64,000 bases of DNA from NCBI GenBank assembly GCA_002404095.1, contig DHJA01000077.1, positions 37,378 through 101,377 on the forward strand. Direction: 5' to 3'. Shown piece by piece: positions 1 to 8,143 of this stretch; position 1 is the stretch's first letter, and the number at the start of each line of letters is the position of its first letter. The DNA is from Planctomycetaceae bacterium UBA4732 (GTDB lineage: Bacteria > Planctomycetota > Planctomycetia > Gemmatales > Gemmataceae). Position numbers and translations under genes: made by a program. The notes below the pieces were generated by a model that searched no databases, had not been told where the DNA came from, and saw only the letters and a program-made list of their open reading frames with translations.

Positions 1-10
1 GCTCGCCGTT

Positions 11-100
11 CCTCACGCGGAGCGTGAGGAGTACATTTTGAAAGTACTGGTAAGCGCCCGGAGTTGCTATTAGCGACTGCATCGAACTCCGGGCGCTTAC
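11..100. repeat. Two inverted repeats upstream of purE
   Basis: A short hairpin (8-bp arms at 11-18 and 22-29, 3-nt loop) is followed by a perfect 16-bp inverted repeat with arms 50-65 and 85-100. The stretch 87-115 recurs with two mismatches in 29 bases at 26639-26667, upstream of prfB, so this is part of a dispersed repeat family rather than a purE-specific site. Its place upstream of purE resembles the longer inverted repeats before fmdB, nuoA and the cyclo-ligase gene. Function is unknown; a transcript 5' or 3' end structure or a REP-like element are the simplest readings. Confidence 0.7.
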
Positions 101-159
101 GCGATCCGGCTCGCCAGGAGAAAGGGAGAATATCCCGGCGCCCCTCAGAGGATTTCCGT

Positions 160-654
160 ATGAACCCGCTAATCGGCCTCATCATGGGATCGCGCTCCGA
201 CTGGGAGACGATGACCCACGCCGCGCAGACTCTCGACGAGTTAAGCGTCCCCTACGAGGTGCGCGTGGTGTCGGCCCATCGCACACCGGATTTGCTATTT
301 GAATACGCCGGGACGGCCGAGGCGCGCGGCCTCGAAGTACTGATCGCGGGGGCGGGCGGCGCCGCTCATTTGCCGGGCATGGCCGCGGCCAAAACGATAT
401 TGCCGGTGCTTGGAGTGCCGGTCGAATCGCAGACGCTGCATGGGGTCGATTCGCTGTTGTCCATCGTGCAAATGCCGGCCGGCGTACCGGTCGGAACGAT
501 GGCTATTGGTAAGGCCGGCGCCATAAACGCCGCCCTTTTGGCGACGGCTATTCTTGCCAATAAATATCCTCAATACCGCGAATCCTTGCGCCGCCGCCGT
601 GAGGAGCAAACGCAAGCCGTCCTCGCGCAACCCGACCCGCGGGAGGCGCCATGA
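160..654 (+). CDS. purE: N5-carboxyaminoimidazole ribonucleotide mutase PurE
   Basis: Class I PurE moves the carboxyl group of N5-CAIR to give CAIR in de novo purine synthesis, in the cytoplasm. The 164-residue product has the family hallmarks near its N-terminus (IMGSRSDW, then SAHRTPD) and the loop [12 protein letters not shown] longer reading frame opens at 64, but its extra residues lie inside an inverted repeat and do not look like protein, so ATG at 160 is chosen; it directly precedes the [11 protein letters not shown] core. The stop overlaps the purK start in an ATGA, so the two are almost certainly translated together. Confidence 0.95.
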   Translation: MNPLIGLIMGSRSDWETMTHAAQTLDELSVPYEVRVVSAHRTPDLLFEYAGTAEARGLEVLIAGAGGAAHLPGMAAAKTILPVLGVPVESQTLHGVDSLLSIVQMPAGVPVGTMAIGKAGAINAALLATAILANKYPQYRESLRRRREEQTQAVLAQPDPREAP

Positions 655-1754
655 AGGTTGGCATACTGGGCGGCGGCCAACTAGGGCAAATGCTGGCCCT
701 AGCGGGCCTATCGTTGGGTCTGCGTTTCCGCTTCCTCGAACCGGCTGACGAATCGCCCGCGGGACAGGTGGCCGAGCGCATTATCGGCTCCTTAGAGGAT
801 GCGGATTGTCTGGATCGCTTCGCCGACGGGCTGGACGTCGTCACCTACGAGTTCGAGAATGTGCCGACGGCTTCCGCCCGACGGCTGGCGCAGCGCGTCC
901 CGGTCTACCCGCCGCCAGCCGCGCTTGAAGTCAGCCAAGACCGGCTGGCGGAGAAGCAGCTCTTCGGCCGCCTCAACATTCCTACGACCCAATACGCCAA
1001 GGTCGATATGCGCGCCGACTTGGATCAGGCGGTCGCACGACTTAAGGTTCCCGCAGTCCTCAAGACGCGCCGCCTCGGTTACGATGGCAAAGGGCAGATG
1101 GTATTGCGCAACGCGGATGACATGGAACGAGCATGGCGCCAACTCGGCGGCCAGCCTTTATTGCTGGAGGAATACATCGCCTTCGAGCGGGAAGTGTCGC
1201 AGTTGGCGGTGCGCGGGCGGGACGGTCGCGTCGCCTTTTATCCGCTTGTGGAAAACCATCACGAACAAGGCATCCTTCACTGGTCGCTGGCGCCAGCGCC
1301 CAACATGACGGCGGACCTTCAACGCACGGCGAACGACTACGCCTTGCGCGTGCTGAACGCCCTGGAGTACGTCGGCGTACTGGCGATCGAGTTCTTTCAG
1401 CGGCACGGCCGGCTGATCGCCAACGAGACGGCGCCGCGCGTCCACAATTCCGGCCACTGGACCATTGAGGGTGCCGAGACCAGCCAGTTCGAGAACCACC
1501 TGCGCGCCGTGGTCGGCTGGCCGCTCGGCTCGACGGCGCCGGCCGGTTACAGCGCGATGCTGAACCTGATCGGCGCCGCGCCGCCAGTGGAAACGCTCTT
1601 GGCGATACCGAATGCCCATGTCCACCTATACGGTAAGGCGCCGCGGCCTGGCCGCAAGCTGGGCCACGTCACCTTACGCGCCGCCGATGCCGAGTCGGCG
1701 CTCCTGCACCTGGACGAGGCGCGCGCACTGACGCTGCCGTCATCGACTGGGTGA
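651..1754 (+). CDS. purK: N5-carboxyaminoimidazole ribonucleotide synthase PurK
   Basis: An ATP-grasp enzyme that carboxylates AIR with bicarbonate and ATP to N5-CAIR, the substrate of PurE. The 367-aa protein begins with the nucleotide-binding [12 protein letters not shown] and carries the ATP-grasp motifs [13 protein letters not shown] and [14 protein letters not shown] typical of PurK. Length is normal for the family. It overlaps purE by 4 nt, forming a two-gene purine operon. Confidence 0.95.
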   Translation: MKVGILGGGQLGQMLALAGLSLGLRFRFLEPADESPAGQVAERIIGSLEDADCLDRFADGLDVVTYEFENVPTASARRLAQRVPVYPPPAALEVSQDRLAEKQLFGRLNIPTTQYAKVDMRADLDQAVARLKVPAVLKTRRLGYDGKGQMVLRNADDMERAWRQLGGQPLLLEEYIAFEREVSQLAVRGRDGRVAFYPLVENHHEQGILHWSLAPAPNMTADLQRTANDYALRVLNALEYVGVLAIEFFQRHGRLIANETAPRVHNSGHWTIEGAETSQFENHLRAVVGWPLGSTAPAGYSAMLNLIGAAPPVETLLAIPNAHVHLYGKAPRPGRKLGHVTLRAADAESALLHLDEARALTLPSSTG

Positions 1755-1817
1755 GGGAGAGGTTGGATTGGCTACTCACGCCGATCCTCCGCCCTATCGG
1801 CGCCAAGGGCTTCGTCC

Positions 1818-2018
1818 CTGCCAAGGCGTTGGATCGTGGAGCGGACGTTCGGCTGGTTCGGACGCTACCGAGGCTTGAGCAAGGACTACGAAACCAATCC
1901 CCGCAATAGCGAGGCCTGGGTTTCCATCGCAATGATCTACCGCATGGTCCGCGCCATGCTGCCCAACCGCCGGGATGAGAACCGGCTGCGAAAACGCCCC
2001 AAACGCCGAAAAACCTGA
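1818..2018 (+). pseudogene. IS5-type transposase C-terminal remnant
   Basis: The frame reads LPRRWIVERTFGWFGRYRGL followed by SKDYE, which is the C-terminal catalytic region of IS5-family DDE transposases, including the ERTF glutamate. Nothing upstream resembles the N-terminal two thirds, and purK ends only 63 nt before it. The segment ends in a basic tail and a TGA at 2016-2018. It is best read as the eroded end of an insertion sequence; no intact terminal repeats were found. Confidence 0.8.
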
Positions 2019-2038
2019 TTTCCAGACGCCCTCTAAGG

Positions 2039-2443
2039 CTATCCACACGTATGCTGCGGCGGCGGCGCCTTCATGCACTCCTTGAACAACGCTTCAAACT
2101 CGGGGCCGACCTGCTTGGCTTCCCCTTTAAGTTCATGCAAAAATTTGCGCTCGTTGTCGTCGATCTTGCCGTCGGCGAAGAGCATTCGCCGCAGCCACGT
2201 CGTCTCTTCGGCGTCGATCTTGCCGTGGGTAAGGATGTGACTCTTGATTGTCTGATAAAACAAATGCTCGAAGGCCGGCGTCATGTGCTGGACGCGCTTG
2301 TGCAGCTCCACCAGAAAATCGGCTTCCCGGCGGTAGACTTTGCCGTCCGTGTATAACTTCTCGCGTAGCAGTTCCAATTCGTGACTATCGACTTTGCCAT
2401 TCGCCATTATCTTCTGTTCCAATTGTCGCAAATCCGTCATCAT
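2039..2443 (-). CDS. TerB-like protein with duplicated helical motif
   Basis: A 134-aa protein of about 15.7 kDa, soluble and mostly helical. It contains three related segments of the form ANGKVDSHELELL, THGKIDAEETTWL and ADGKIDDNERKFL, each followed by a helix, as in TerB-like (tellurite-resistance-like) all-alpha domains; the acidic D-G-K-I-D patches could bind metal. No partner Ter gene is nearby, so a tellurite role is not implied. Two adjacent ATG codons open the frame; either may be used. Function is unknown. Confidence 0.75.
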   Translation of the reverse strand: MMTDLRQLEQKIMANGKVDSHELELLREKLYTDGKVYRREADFLVELHKRVQHMTPAFEHLFYQTIKSHILTHGKIDAEETTWLRRMLFADGKIDDNERKFLHELKGEAKQVGPEFEALFKECMKAPPPQHTCG

Positions 2444-2533
2444 TCCCGTCTCCCACGGTTAGAGGCCTGAATGCGCGAACGACGCGGCCGGGCGACAGGC
2501 GCCAAGGCCCACCGCCCGGCCGACGCCTTTTAC

Positions 2534-2743
2534 CTACTTCTGTGAATGCACGTGCGCCGTTTTGCTGTGGCGATCCGCATCCTGACTATGGCTCTTTGCG
2601 GAGTCGGCGTGCTTTTTCCCTTCGTCGTGTTCGCCGTGATCGTGGTGATGGGCCGCTTGGCGGTGATGATGCGCGGCCGTGTCATGGGACGCGGCGGCGG
2701 CGTGATGATGCTCGCTCGACGGGTGCTTCTTCTTCGCTGCCAT
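2534..2743 (-). CDS. Small histidine-rich protein
   Basis: A 69-aa protein with about 18 histidines, many in HHH clusters alternating with Ala, Asp and Glu. Similar short Ala/His-rich proteins starting MAAKKKHPSS or close variants occur in many soil bacteria, with no established role; metal buffering (Ni, Co, Zn) is a reasonable inference from composition only. An AGGGAG ribosome-binding site lies 8 nt before the ATG, which favours this frame over the longer overlapping minus-strand frame 2530-2787. Confidence 0.7.
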   Translation of the reverse strand: MAAKKKHPSSEHHHAAAASHDTAAHHHRQAAHHHDHGEHDEGKKHADSAKSHSQDADRHSKTAHVHSQK

Positions 2744-2962
2744 GGATATTTACTCCCTAAAACAGAATCCGCGACGGCAGCCGCCAACTCCTGTGCCGTC
2801 GTAAGGCCGATTGCGAAGTCCGCGGCCGATTTGTCGTTGGCAATAATCTAGCGAATGGCCGCGTGGACGGCCATTAGACCGCGCTTTCAATCGGCTCGGG
2901 AAAGCATACGATATCGGTACTAACCCCCAGCCGGCTGAACCCGGCGCACAGGAACGCAACCG

Positions 2963-3325
2963 ATGGCAGAAAAGCGTTTCATAATGAACGCCGGCCGGAC
3001 TACCAAGCAGGGCCAGCAGATCAACGTCGGCAAAGATCACGCCGCCTACCAGGCAATCGTTTCGACTGTTACCATGAATCCAGAGGACATGAAAGCTCTG
3101 GGCATAACGCAGGGCGGGACCATTCGCGTGAAGTCCGAGTGCGGCGAGGCCAACTTTCTGTGTCAGGAGGGGAAGGTTCCCGAAGGGATGCTTTTCGTCC
3201 CTTACGGACCGCCGACCTGTCACCTTATGGGCCAAAAGACCGACGGAACGGGAATGCCCACCTCAAAAGGTTGGGAGGTCGAGGTCGAGCCGGTCGCCGC
3301 CGAGGGAAGTGAGACTTTGAAATAG
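2963..3325 (+). CDS. fmdD: Formylmethanofuran dehydrogenase subunit D (molybdopterin dinucleotide-binding)
   Basis: 120 aa, matching the small FmdD/FwdD subunit, which is the molybdopterin-guanine-dinucleotide-binding barrel split off from the catalytic chain. Recognisable features are the N-terminal NAGRTTKQGQ, the MNPEDMKALGI segment and the FVPYGPPTCHLMG turn that contacts the cofactor in this family. It opens the fmd cluster: a 55-aa gene and fmdB follow within about 320 nt. Its presence matters because aerobic methylotrophs with the hydrolytic Fhc complex lack a functional pterin site, whereas a retained FmdD points to a working Mo or W enzyme. Confidence 0.85.
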   Translation: MAEKRFIMNAGRTTKQGQQINVGKDHAAYQAIVSTVTMNPEDMKALGITQGGTIRVKSECGEANFLCQEGKVPEGMLFVPYGPPTCHLMGQKTDGTGMPTSKGWEVEVEPVAAEGSETLK

Positions 3326-3335
3326 GAGGCAACCA

Positions 3336-3503
3336 ATGAACGACGCCGGGTTTCGTGGAGATGCCAGAGAGGCTGAGGACGCTATTTCTCAGCTGCCGGT
3401 TGGGAATGAGACGGCGGAGCCGCTCGCCTGGGAAATGATCGACGCTGGCCGCTACATGCCGCGCCGCATCCGGGGCAGCTATCGCGGCAGGGTGCTGGGC
3501 TGA
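3336..3503 (+). CDS. Conserved-looking 55-aa protein between fmdD and fmdB
   Basis: ATG at 3336 is preceded by a strong AGGAGG-type site (3324-3329) and follows the fmdD stop by 10 nt. The 55 residues have an acidic N-terminal half and a basic C-terminal end, WEMIDAGRYMPRRIRGSYRG, closing with RVLG. This Gly-Arg-Tyr-Met-Pro-Arg-Arg-Ile-Arg-Gly type tail is reminiscent of short uncharacterised planctomycete proteins, from memory only. Its place inside the fmd operon suggests a role tied to that enzyme (assembly, cofactor delivery), but this is inference from position. Confidence 0.65.
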   Translation: MNDAGFRGDAREAEDAISQLPVGNETAEPLAWEMIDAGRYMPRRIRGSYRGRVLG

Positions 3504-3544
3504 ATGTTCGTTGTGCCGTCCAGTTCGGACGCCGATGAAAAATA

Positions 3545-3623
3545 GTGGGCGACTCGCTCCGCGAGTCGCATTGGCAACGTAAATCGCGGATGGAGAATGC
3601 GACTCGCGGAGCGAGTCGCCCAC
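3545..3623. repeat. 28-bp perfect inverted repeat before fmdB
   Basis: Arms at 3545-3572 and 3596-3623 are exact reverse complements, separated by 23 nt. Each arm is itself nearly palindromic (GACTCGC...GCGAGTC), so the element can fold as one long hairpin or two short ones. It ends 24 nt before the fmdB ATG. Elements of the same architecture but different sequence lie at 36235-36304 and 40918-41002, also immediately upstream of a gene start. Confidence 0.85.
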
Positions 3624-3647
3624 CATGATCGTTAAAGGGGATAGGGA

Positions 3648-4979
3648 ATGGATCTGACCGTTGTTAAGAACGCCACGTGTACTTTCTGCGGTTGCGTCTG
3701 CGACGACATCGAGCTTCACGCCGACGGCGTACGCATCGTGAAGACCAAGAGCGCTTGCAGTCTCGGCGAATCCTGGTTCAAAAACCATACGGCCGAACAC
3801 CTCTACCCCGACGCCTTGATCGACGGCAAACCGGCCACGGTGGACGCGGCGGTTGATGCCACGGCCGACTATCTCATCAAGGCCAATATGCCTTTGGTCT
3901 ACGGCCTGAGCAACGTCACCTGCGAGGCCCAGCGCGGCGCCGTGGCTCTGGCGGAGATGGTGGCCGGGGTGATCGACAGCCATACATCCCTCTGACACGG
4001 TCCAACAGAAATTGCCGCCCAGTTGGGCGGCAAAGTGACCTGTACACTGGGCGAAGTCAAGAACCGGGCCGACTTCATCGTCTATTGGGGCGGCAATCCG
4101 GCGGAATGCCATCCACGGCATTTCACCAAGTACACGCTGACCCAGAAGGGCAAATTCGTACCCAGGGGCCGTAAGGATCGCACGATGGTCTTGGTGGACA
4201 TTCGGGAAACGCCCAGCGCGAAAGCCGCGGACATCTTCCTGCAGATCAAGCCGACCAAGGATTTTGAAGTTCTCACCATCCTCCGCGCGCTCCTCAAGAA
4301 CCAGACGGTGGACAGGGAGCTTGCGGCCGAAACCGGGCTGACGCTCGAACAGCTTCAGGACTTGGTGGATCGGATGAAATCCGCCCGTTTCGGAGTGATA
4401 TTCTTCGGAATGGGCATTTCGATGACGCGCGGCAAGCACATGAACTCCGCGGCGATCCTGACGCTGGTGGCGGAGTTGAACGCCTTCACGAAATTTGTGG
4501 CCATGCCGATGCGCGGCCACGGCAACGTCACCGGAGCGGACGTGGTCATGCGCTGGACTACGGGCTATCCCTTCGGCGTCAATCTGTGTCGCGGTTATCC
4601 GCGTTACAATCCCGGAGAGTTTTCGACGGTGGACCTATTGGTTCGGGGAGACGTGGACGCGGCGCTCATCCTGGGCGCCGATCCGGGGGCGACGATGCCT
4701 CAACCGGCCATCGACCATTTGGCGCGCATTCCGACCATCGTACTTGATCCGAAAGTGACGCACACGAGCCGGCTGGCCCGCGTCCACATCACCACGGCGG
4801 TCACGGGAATCAGCGCGACGGGGACGGTGTACCGCATGGATGAGATACCGCTGCCGCTGCGGCCGGCGTTGAAATCGCCGTATCCGACGGATGAGGAGGT
4901 TATCCGGCGCGTCAGTAAAGCGGTCGAGAAGAAGATGGCGTTGTCCACGGCCTCAAACGGTATAACGATGAGGGCATGA
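3648..4979 (+). CDS. fmdB: Formylmethanofuran dehydrogenase subunit B, predicted selenoprotein
   Basis: Catalytic molybdopterin subunit that interconverts formate or CO2 and feeds the formyl-transferring subunit A. The 443-residue product starts with an iron-sulphur motif (Cys11, Cys14, Cys18, Cys37 in CTFCGCVCDD and KSACSL). At codon 116 (3993-3995) the frame has TGA; the sequence around it, SHTSL-TGA-HGPTEIAA, aligns with the archaeal SVCHGPS motif whose Cys ligates Mo or W and is selenocysteine in some methanogens. The frame continues without other interruption to 4979 through CTLGEVKNRADF and YWGGNPAECHPRH, so the chain is complete only if TGA is read through. A hairpin at 4012-4033 is a candidate SECIS. 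The stop overlaps the next gene in an ATGA. A nonsense mutation is the alternative. Confidence 0.88.
3993..3995 (+). other. In-frame UGA predicted to encode selenocysteine
   Basis: The TGA replaces the metal-ligand cysteine of FmdB at residue 116, close to the numbering of the tungsten-binding cysteine in the archaeal enzyme (near 118). Both sides of the codon are strongly conserved family sequence in the same frame. No selA, selB, selC or selD gene lies in this window, so the decoding machinery must be elsewhere in the genome if the call is right. Confidence 0.85.
4012..4033 (+). promoter_or_regulatory. Candidate bacterial SECIS hairpin
   Basis: A perfect 9-bp stem (TTGCCGCCC at 4012-4020 with GGGCGGCAA at 4025-4033) closes a 4-nt loop AGTT. 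The stem begins 16 nt after the UGA and the loop G at 4022 is 26 nt from it. Bacterial SECIS elements, as generally described, are hairpins just downstream of UGA with a G in the first two loop positions, recognised by SelB; this one fits. It lies wholly inside coding sequence (IAAQLGGK), as bacterial SECIS must. Confidence 0.75.
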
Positions 4980-5221
4980 ATATGACCGCCGGAAACTTCG
5001 ATCAAGTCCTTCAAGCGTTGAGACAACGCAAGCCGTTCCAGATGTTCACAGTCGAGTTGACGGGAGGGCATCGCTTCGAGGTCGATCACCCGGGGGCCAT
5101 TGTCATCCGCGATGGCGTTGCCGTGTTCCTGGCGCCGGGCGGCAGCCCGATCTGGTTTGACCACCTTAGTGTTAGTCAGATTGAGGGGGCGCCGGCCAAC
5201 CCTTCTGGCGAACCGATTTGA
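4976..5221 (+). CDS. Small hypothetical protein coupled to fmdB
   Basis: 81 aa, starting in an ATGA overlap with the fmdB stop, so probably translationally coupled. The core QRKPFQMFTVELTGGHRFEV, then DHPGAIVIRDGVAVFLAPGG, reads as a small beta-barrel of the kind common in planctomycete genomes beside toxin-antitoxin genes. No catalytic residues stand out and no function can be given. It precedes the PemK/MazF-type pair by 20 nt. Confidence 0.7.
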   Translation: MNMTAGNFDQVLQALRQRKPFQMFTVELTGGHRFEVDHPGAIVIRDGVAVFLAPGGSPIWFDHLSVSQIEGAPANPSGEPI

Positions 5222-5240
5222 TGTCGGAAAGGAGGCAATA

Positions 5241-5507
5241 GTGATCGAACTCACCGAAGACCAAAGAAGGCAACTGGAGGACGGCAAGGCCGTCGATATC
5301 GCCGACGCGAAAACGACCCATTGCTACGTAATCCTGAGAAAGGACGTGTACGAGAGGGTTCGTCGTCTCCTTTACGACGACTCCGACTGGACCCAAGACG
5401 AACTGCTTCTCACACTGGCCCGATCCTCCAAAGACAACGGCTGGGACGAACCAGGTATGGAAGCCTATGACTGTTACGACGAGGAACGGATGAAGCGATG
5501 CCTATAA
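5241..5507 (+). CDS. Antitoxin-like partner of MazF/PemK toxin
   Basis: 88 aa from a GTG start preceded by GGAGG (5231-5235). The sequence MIELTEDQRRQLEDGKAVDI followed by a beta-rich YVILRKDVYERV segment and an acidic C-terminal tail (WDEPGMEAYDCYDEE) is the arrangement of planctomycete type II antitoxins that neutralise a PemK-family RNase. It overlaps the toxin start by 10 nt. The longer frame from 5100 extends into the previous gene and is not used. Confidence 0.75.
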   Translation: MIELTEDQRRQLEDGKAVDIADAKTTHCYVILRKDVYERVRRLLYDDSDWTQDELLLTLARSSKDNGWDEPGMEAYDCYDEERMKRCL

Positions 5508-5854
5508 AGCGCGGCGATGTGATCCTCGCTTTCGTACCGAACGTCGGCGCTCCCGGCGGCAAATTGCGCCCGGCGCTTATCGTGCAGTCTGACCACAACA
5601 ACGCCCGTCTGAAGGAGACGATCCTGGCTGCCATCACCAGCAATACGTCGCGGACCCGTGAATCGACGCAACTTCTTGTGGAGTTGGCGACTCCGGATGG
5701 GGCGGCTTCCGGGCTGCTGAACGACTCGGCGGTGCGCTGTGAGCGGCTCCACTCGATTGCCCAGTCGGATGTGCGGCGCGTCATTGGCAATCTGTCCTCC
5801 AATCTTATGAGACAGATCGACGAGTGCCTAAAGGCGGCCTTGGGGATCCCATAG
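5498..5854 (+). CDS. PemK/MazF-family endoribonuclease toxin
   Basis: 118 aa beginning MPIKRGDVILAFVPNVG, with the RPALIVQSD strand that is diagnostic of the MazF/PemK mRNA interferase barrel; the RGDV and RP residues form the active site and RNA-binding face in the family. It overlaps the antitoxin gene by 10 nt, the usual order for mazEF-type pairs. Together with the next pair it separates fmdB from fmdA within an otherwise co-directional cluster. Confidence 0.88.
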   Translation: MPIKRGDVILAFVPNVGAPGGKLRPALIVQSDHNNARLKETILAAITSNTSRTRESTQLLVELATPDGAASGLLNDSAVRCERLHSIAQSDVRRVIGNLSSNLMRQIDECLKAALGIP

Positions 5855-5878
5855 GCGGCGGCTAAGACGGAGCGGTCA

Positions 5879-6148
5879 ATGCGGTTTCGTTGGATCGACT
5901 GGAACCGAGAACACGTCCTTGAGCATGGAGTGGACCCAGAGGAAGCGGAGATGATCCTCAAGCAAGCCCGATCACCCTTTCCCCGCAAGATCGAGGAAGA
6001 CAAATGGCTGGTCATCGGGCCGGGCCGAGGAGGTCGATTCTTGCAAGTCATCTACATTTTTGATCCAGATAAGACTATTTTCATCATCCATGCGCGTCCC
6101 GTTGAGGAACGTGAAAAAAAGCGCTTGCGAAGGAGGCGGAAATCATGA
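5879..6148 (+). CDS. BrnT-like toxin
   Basis: 89 aa, RelE-type fold expected. The protein starts FRWIDWNREHVLEHGVDPEE, the BrnT signature (W-N, H-V-x-E-H-G-V), and ends with a FIIHARPVEEREKKR strand and basic tail seen in this family of ribosome-dependent RNases. It overlaps the following antitoxin gene by 4 nt (ATGA), the typical brnT-brnA order. Confidence 0.8.
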   Translation: MRFRWIDWNREHVLEHGVDPEEAEMILKQARSPFPRKIEEDKWLVIGPGRGGRFLQVIYIFDPDKTIFIIHARPVEEREKKRLRRRRKS

Positions 6149-6459
6149 CGCGGAAACGTACCCCCAAACCATATTGGGAGATGACTACCGCTGAACTGCG
6201 CGAAGCGACCAAGCAATTTGATGAGGAGTTCGTGGCGGAAAAGAGCCGGCCGCTCACGCCGGAGGAGGAAGCACTTTGGGAACGCGCCAAGGCCAAGCTC
6301 CCGAGCGCCGAGGATGGACAGAACGAACAGACCGTTGCCATTCGATTGAATAAGGTTCTCCTCGATCGCTGTACCGCGCTGGCCAAGAAGAAACGCCTCA
6401 GCCGGGATGTCCTTGTCGCCCGCGGCCTGCGCGCTCTTTTGGCGGCCGAAGGTGAATAA
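6145..6459 (+). CDS. BrnA-like antitoxin with ribbon-helix-helix C-terminus
   Basis: 104 aa. The N-terminal half is polar and helical (YWEMTTAELREATKQFDEEF), the part that would wrap the toxin; the C-terminal half TVAIRLNKVLLDRCTALAKK looks like a ribbon-helix-helix DNA-binding domain. It would repress its own operon when bound to the BrnT-like toxin. The stop lies 51 nt before the fmdA start, so the pair sits directly in front of fmdA. Confidence 0.78.
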   Translation: MTRKRTPKPYWEMTTAELREATKQFDEEFVAEKSRPLTPEEEALWERAKAKLPSAEDGQNEQTVAIRLNKVLLDRCTALAKKKRLSRDVLVARGLRALLAAEGE

Positions 6460-6510
6460 AGCGGATTGCTGACCCGGCACTGGTTTGGTTTGTTTGATCC
6501 TGGAGTTTTC

Positions 6511-8136
6511 ATGCTTAGGATAACCGGCGGCAAAATCTACGATCCCGCGAACCGCATTGACGGCGTAATCCAAGACATTTGCATCTCCGATGGGCGCATC
6601 GTCGCCAACGTCGAGGGCGGTCGCACCATCGACGCCACCGCTATGGTGATTTTCCCCGGCGGCGTAGATGTCCACACCCACGTCGCGGGCGCGGCCATAA
6701 ACTTCGCCCGCGCCATGACGCCTGAAGATCACCGTAAGGCTCACCCTTTTCTACACACGCCCTTAAAGCGCTCCGGCCTCGGCGGCGCCACTCCCACTAC
6801 CTTCGCCACCGGCTATCTGTACGCCGGCATGGGCTGGACCACGGTTATCGAAGCCGCCGTGCCGGTCCTCACCGCCAAGCATACTCACGAGGAGTTGGGC
6901 GACACGCCCATTGTGGACAAAGGCTGTCTGTTGTTGCTGGCTAACAATGAGATTCTGATGGATCTCTTGGAAGCCGGCGAAACGGAGCGCGCCACCCACG
7001 TCGTCGCCTGGCTGCTCGGGGCCGCCAAAGCATACGGCGTGAAGGCCGTCAACCCCGGCGGCGTCGCGGCCTGGAAGTGGGGGAAGGACGCCAAGGGTCT
7101 TTCGTCGCCAATTGAAGGCTATAGCAAGGCGACGCCGGGCAAGATCATCGCCAGCCTGGCGCGGATCGTGGACGAGCTGCGCCTGCCGCATCCGCTCCAT
7201 ATCCACTGTAACAACCTCGGCGCTCCAGGGAATTTCACGACCACGCTGGAAACCATGAAGCACTTGGAGGGGAACCGGGCGCACATGGCGCATCTTCAGT
7301 TCCACTCCTACGGCGGCGAGGACTGGCACACGATTCGTTCCGAGGCGGTCGCCATCGCCGAGTATTTCAACGCCCATCCGAACCTCACGGCCGACGCCGG
7401 CGCGATCCTGTTCGGCGACGCCGTGACGATCACCGCCGATGGGCCGTGGCAGCACCTGCTGTATCAACTGACCGGCCGAAAATGGGGCAATTTGGACGTG
7501 GAGAACGAAACCGGCTGTGGCATCGTCCCCTACACTTATCGGCCAAGCAACCTCGTTAACGCCGTGCAATGGGCTGTCGGGCTGGAGCTGCTGCTTCTCA
7601 TCAACGATCCCTGGCGCATCTACCTGACCACCGACCATCCCAACGGGGGTTGCTTCTGGCGATATCCGGAGATTATTCATCTGTTAATGAACGCCGACTT
7701 CCGGCGCGAGCGCGTGAAAAAATTGCCCGCCAAAGCGCTTGAGCGCATTGTCCTCATGGACCTGGACCGCGAATATACGCTATCCGAGATCGCCATTATC
7801 ACTTCCGCCGGCCCCGCGCGGGCGTTGGGATTGCCTCAGAAGGGACACCTGGGCGTCGGCGCCGACGCGGACGTGACCATCTACAACGACTACCCCGAAC
7901 CGGAGCGCATGTTCGGATACCCGCGCTACGTCATCAAAGGCGGAGAGGTCATATTGGAAGAGGGAGAGATTCGCCTGACGCCGCAAGGCCGCGAATTCAT
8001 CGTCCAGCCGGCGTACGACGAGAAGATCGAGGAATATCTGCGTCCGGCGTTTCAGCAGGTTTACACGATGTCGTTTGACAACTACCCCGTGGAGATGGAA
8101 CGCATCGCCCGGCCGGAGATACGCGCCTGCGAGTGA
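6511..8136 (+). CDS. fmdA: Formylmethanofuran dehydrogenase subunit A
   Basis: 541-aa amidohydrolase-fold subunit that joins or releases formate at the methanofuran-type amine. Metal ligands are visible as His55 and His57 in GGVDVHTHVAG; further conserved stretches are VNPGGVAAWKWG, HIHCNNLGAPGN, HMAHLQFHSYGG and TTDHPNGGCFWRYP, the last giving the catalytic Asp. The frame opens at 6466, but ATG at 6511, preceded by TGGAG, starts the true LRITGGKIYDP N-terminus. Stop and fmdC start are 7 nt apart. Family members in aerobic methylotrophs (FhcA) act in the hydrolytic direction. Confidence 0.95.
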   Translation: MLRITGGKIYDPANRIDGVIQDICISDGRIVANVEGGRTIDATAMVIFPGGVDVHTHVAGAAINFARAMTPEDHRKAHPFLHTPLKRSGLGGATPTTFATGYLYAGMGWTTVIEAAVPVLTAKHTHEELGDTPIVDKGCLLLLANNEILMDLLEAGETERATHVVAWLLGAAKAYGVKAVNPGGVAAWKWGKDAKGLSSPIEGYSKATPGKIIASLARIVDELRLPHPLHIHCNNLGAPGNFTTTLETMKHLEGNRAHMAHLQFHSYGGEDWHTIRSEAVAIAEYFNAHPNLTADAGAILFGDAVTITADGPWQHLLYQLTGRKWGNLDVENETGCGIVPYTYRPSNLVNAVQWAVGLELLLLINDPWRIYLTTDHPNGGCFWRYPEIIHLLMNADFRRERVKKLPAKALERIVLMDLDREYTLSEIAIITSAGPARALGLPQKGHLGVGADADVTIYNDYPEPERMFGYPRYVIKGGEVILEEGEIRLTPQGREFIVQPAYDEKIEEYLRPAFQQVYTMSFDNYPVEMERIARPEIRACE

Positions 8137-8143
8137 GTGAAAC

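Noticed and set aside
3225-4520. 431-aa minus-strand open frame across fmdD/fmdB
   Set aside because: Antisense to clear fmd genes, no protein-family-like sequence; high-GC shadow frame.
4023-4979. Separate TTG-started protein for the second half of fmdB
   Set aside because: The TTG lies inside the loop of the SECIS-like hairpin, has no ribosome-binding site and would start in the middle of the conserved FmdB core; readthrough of TGA explains it better.
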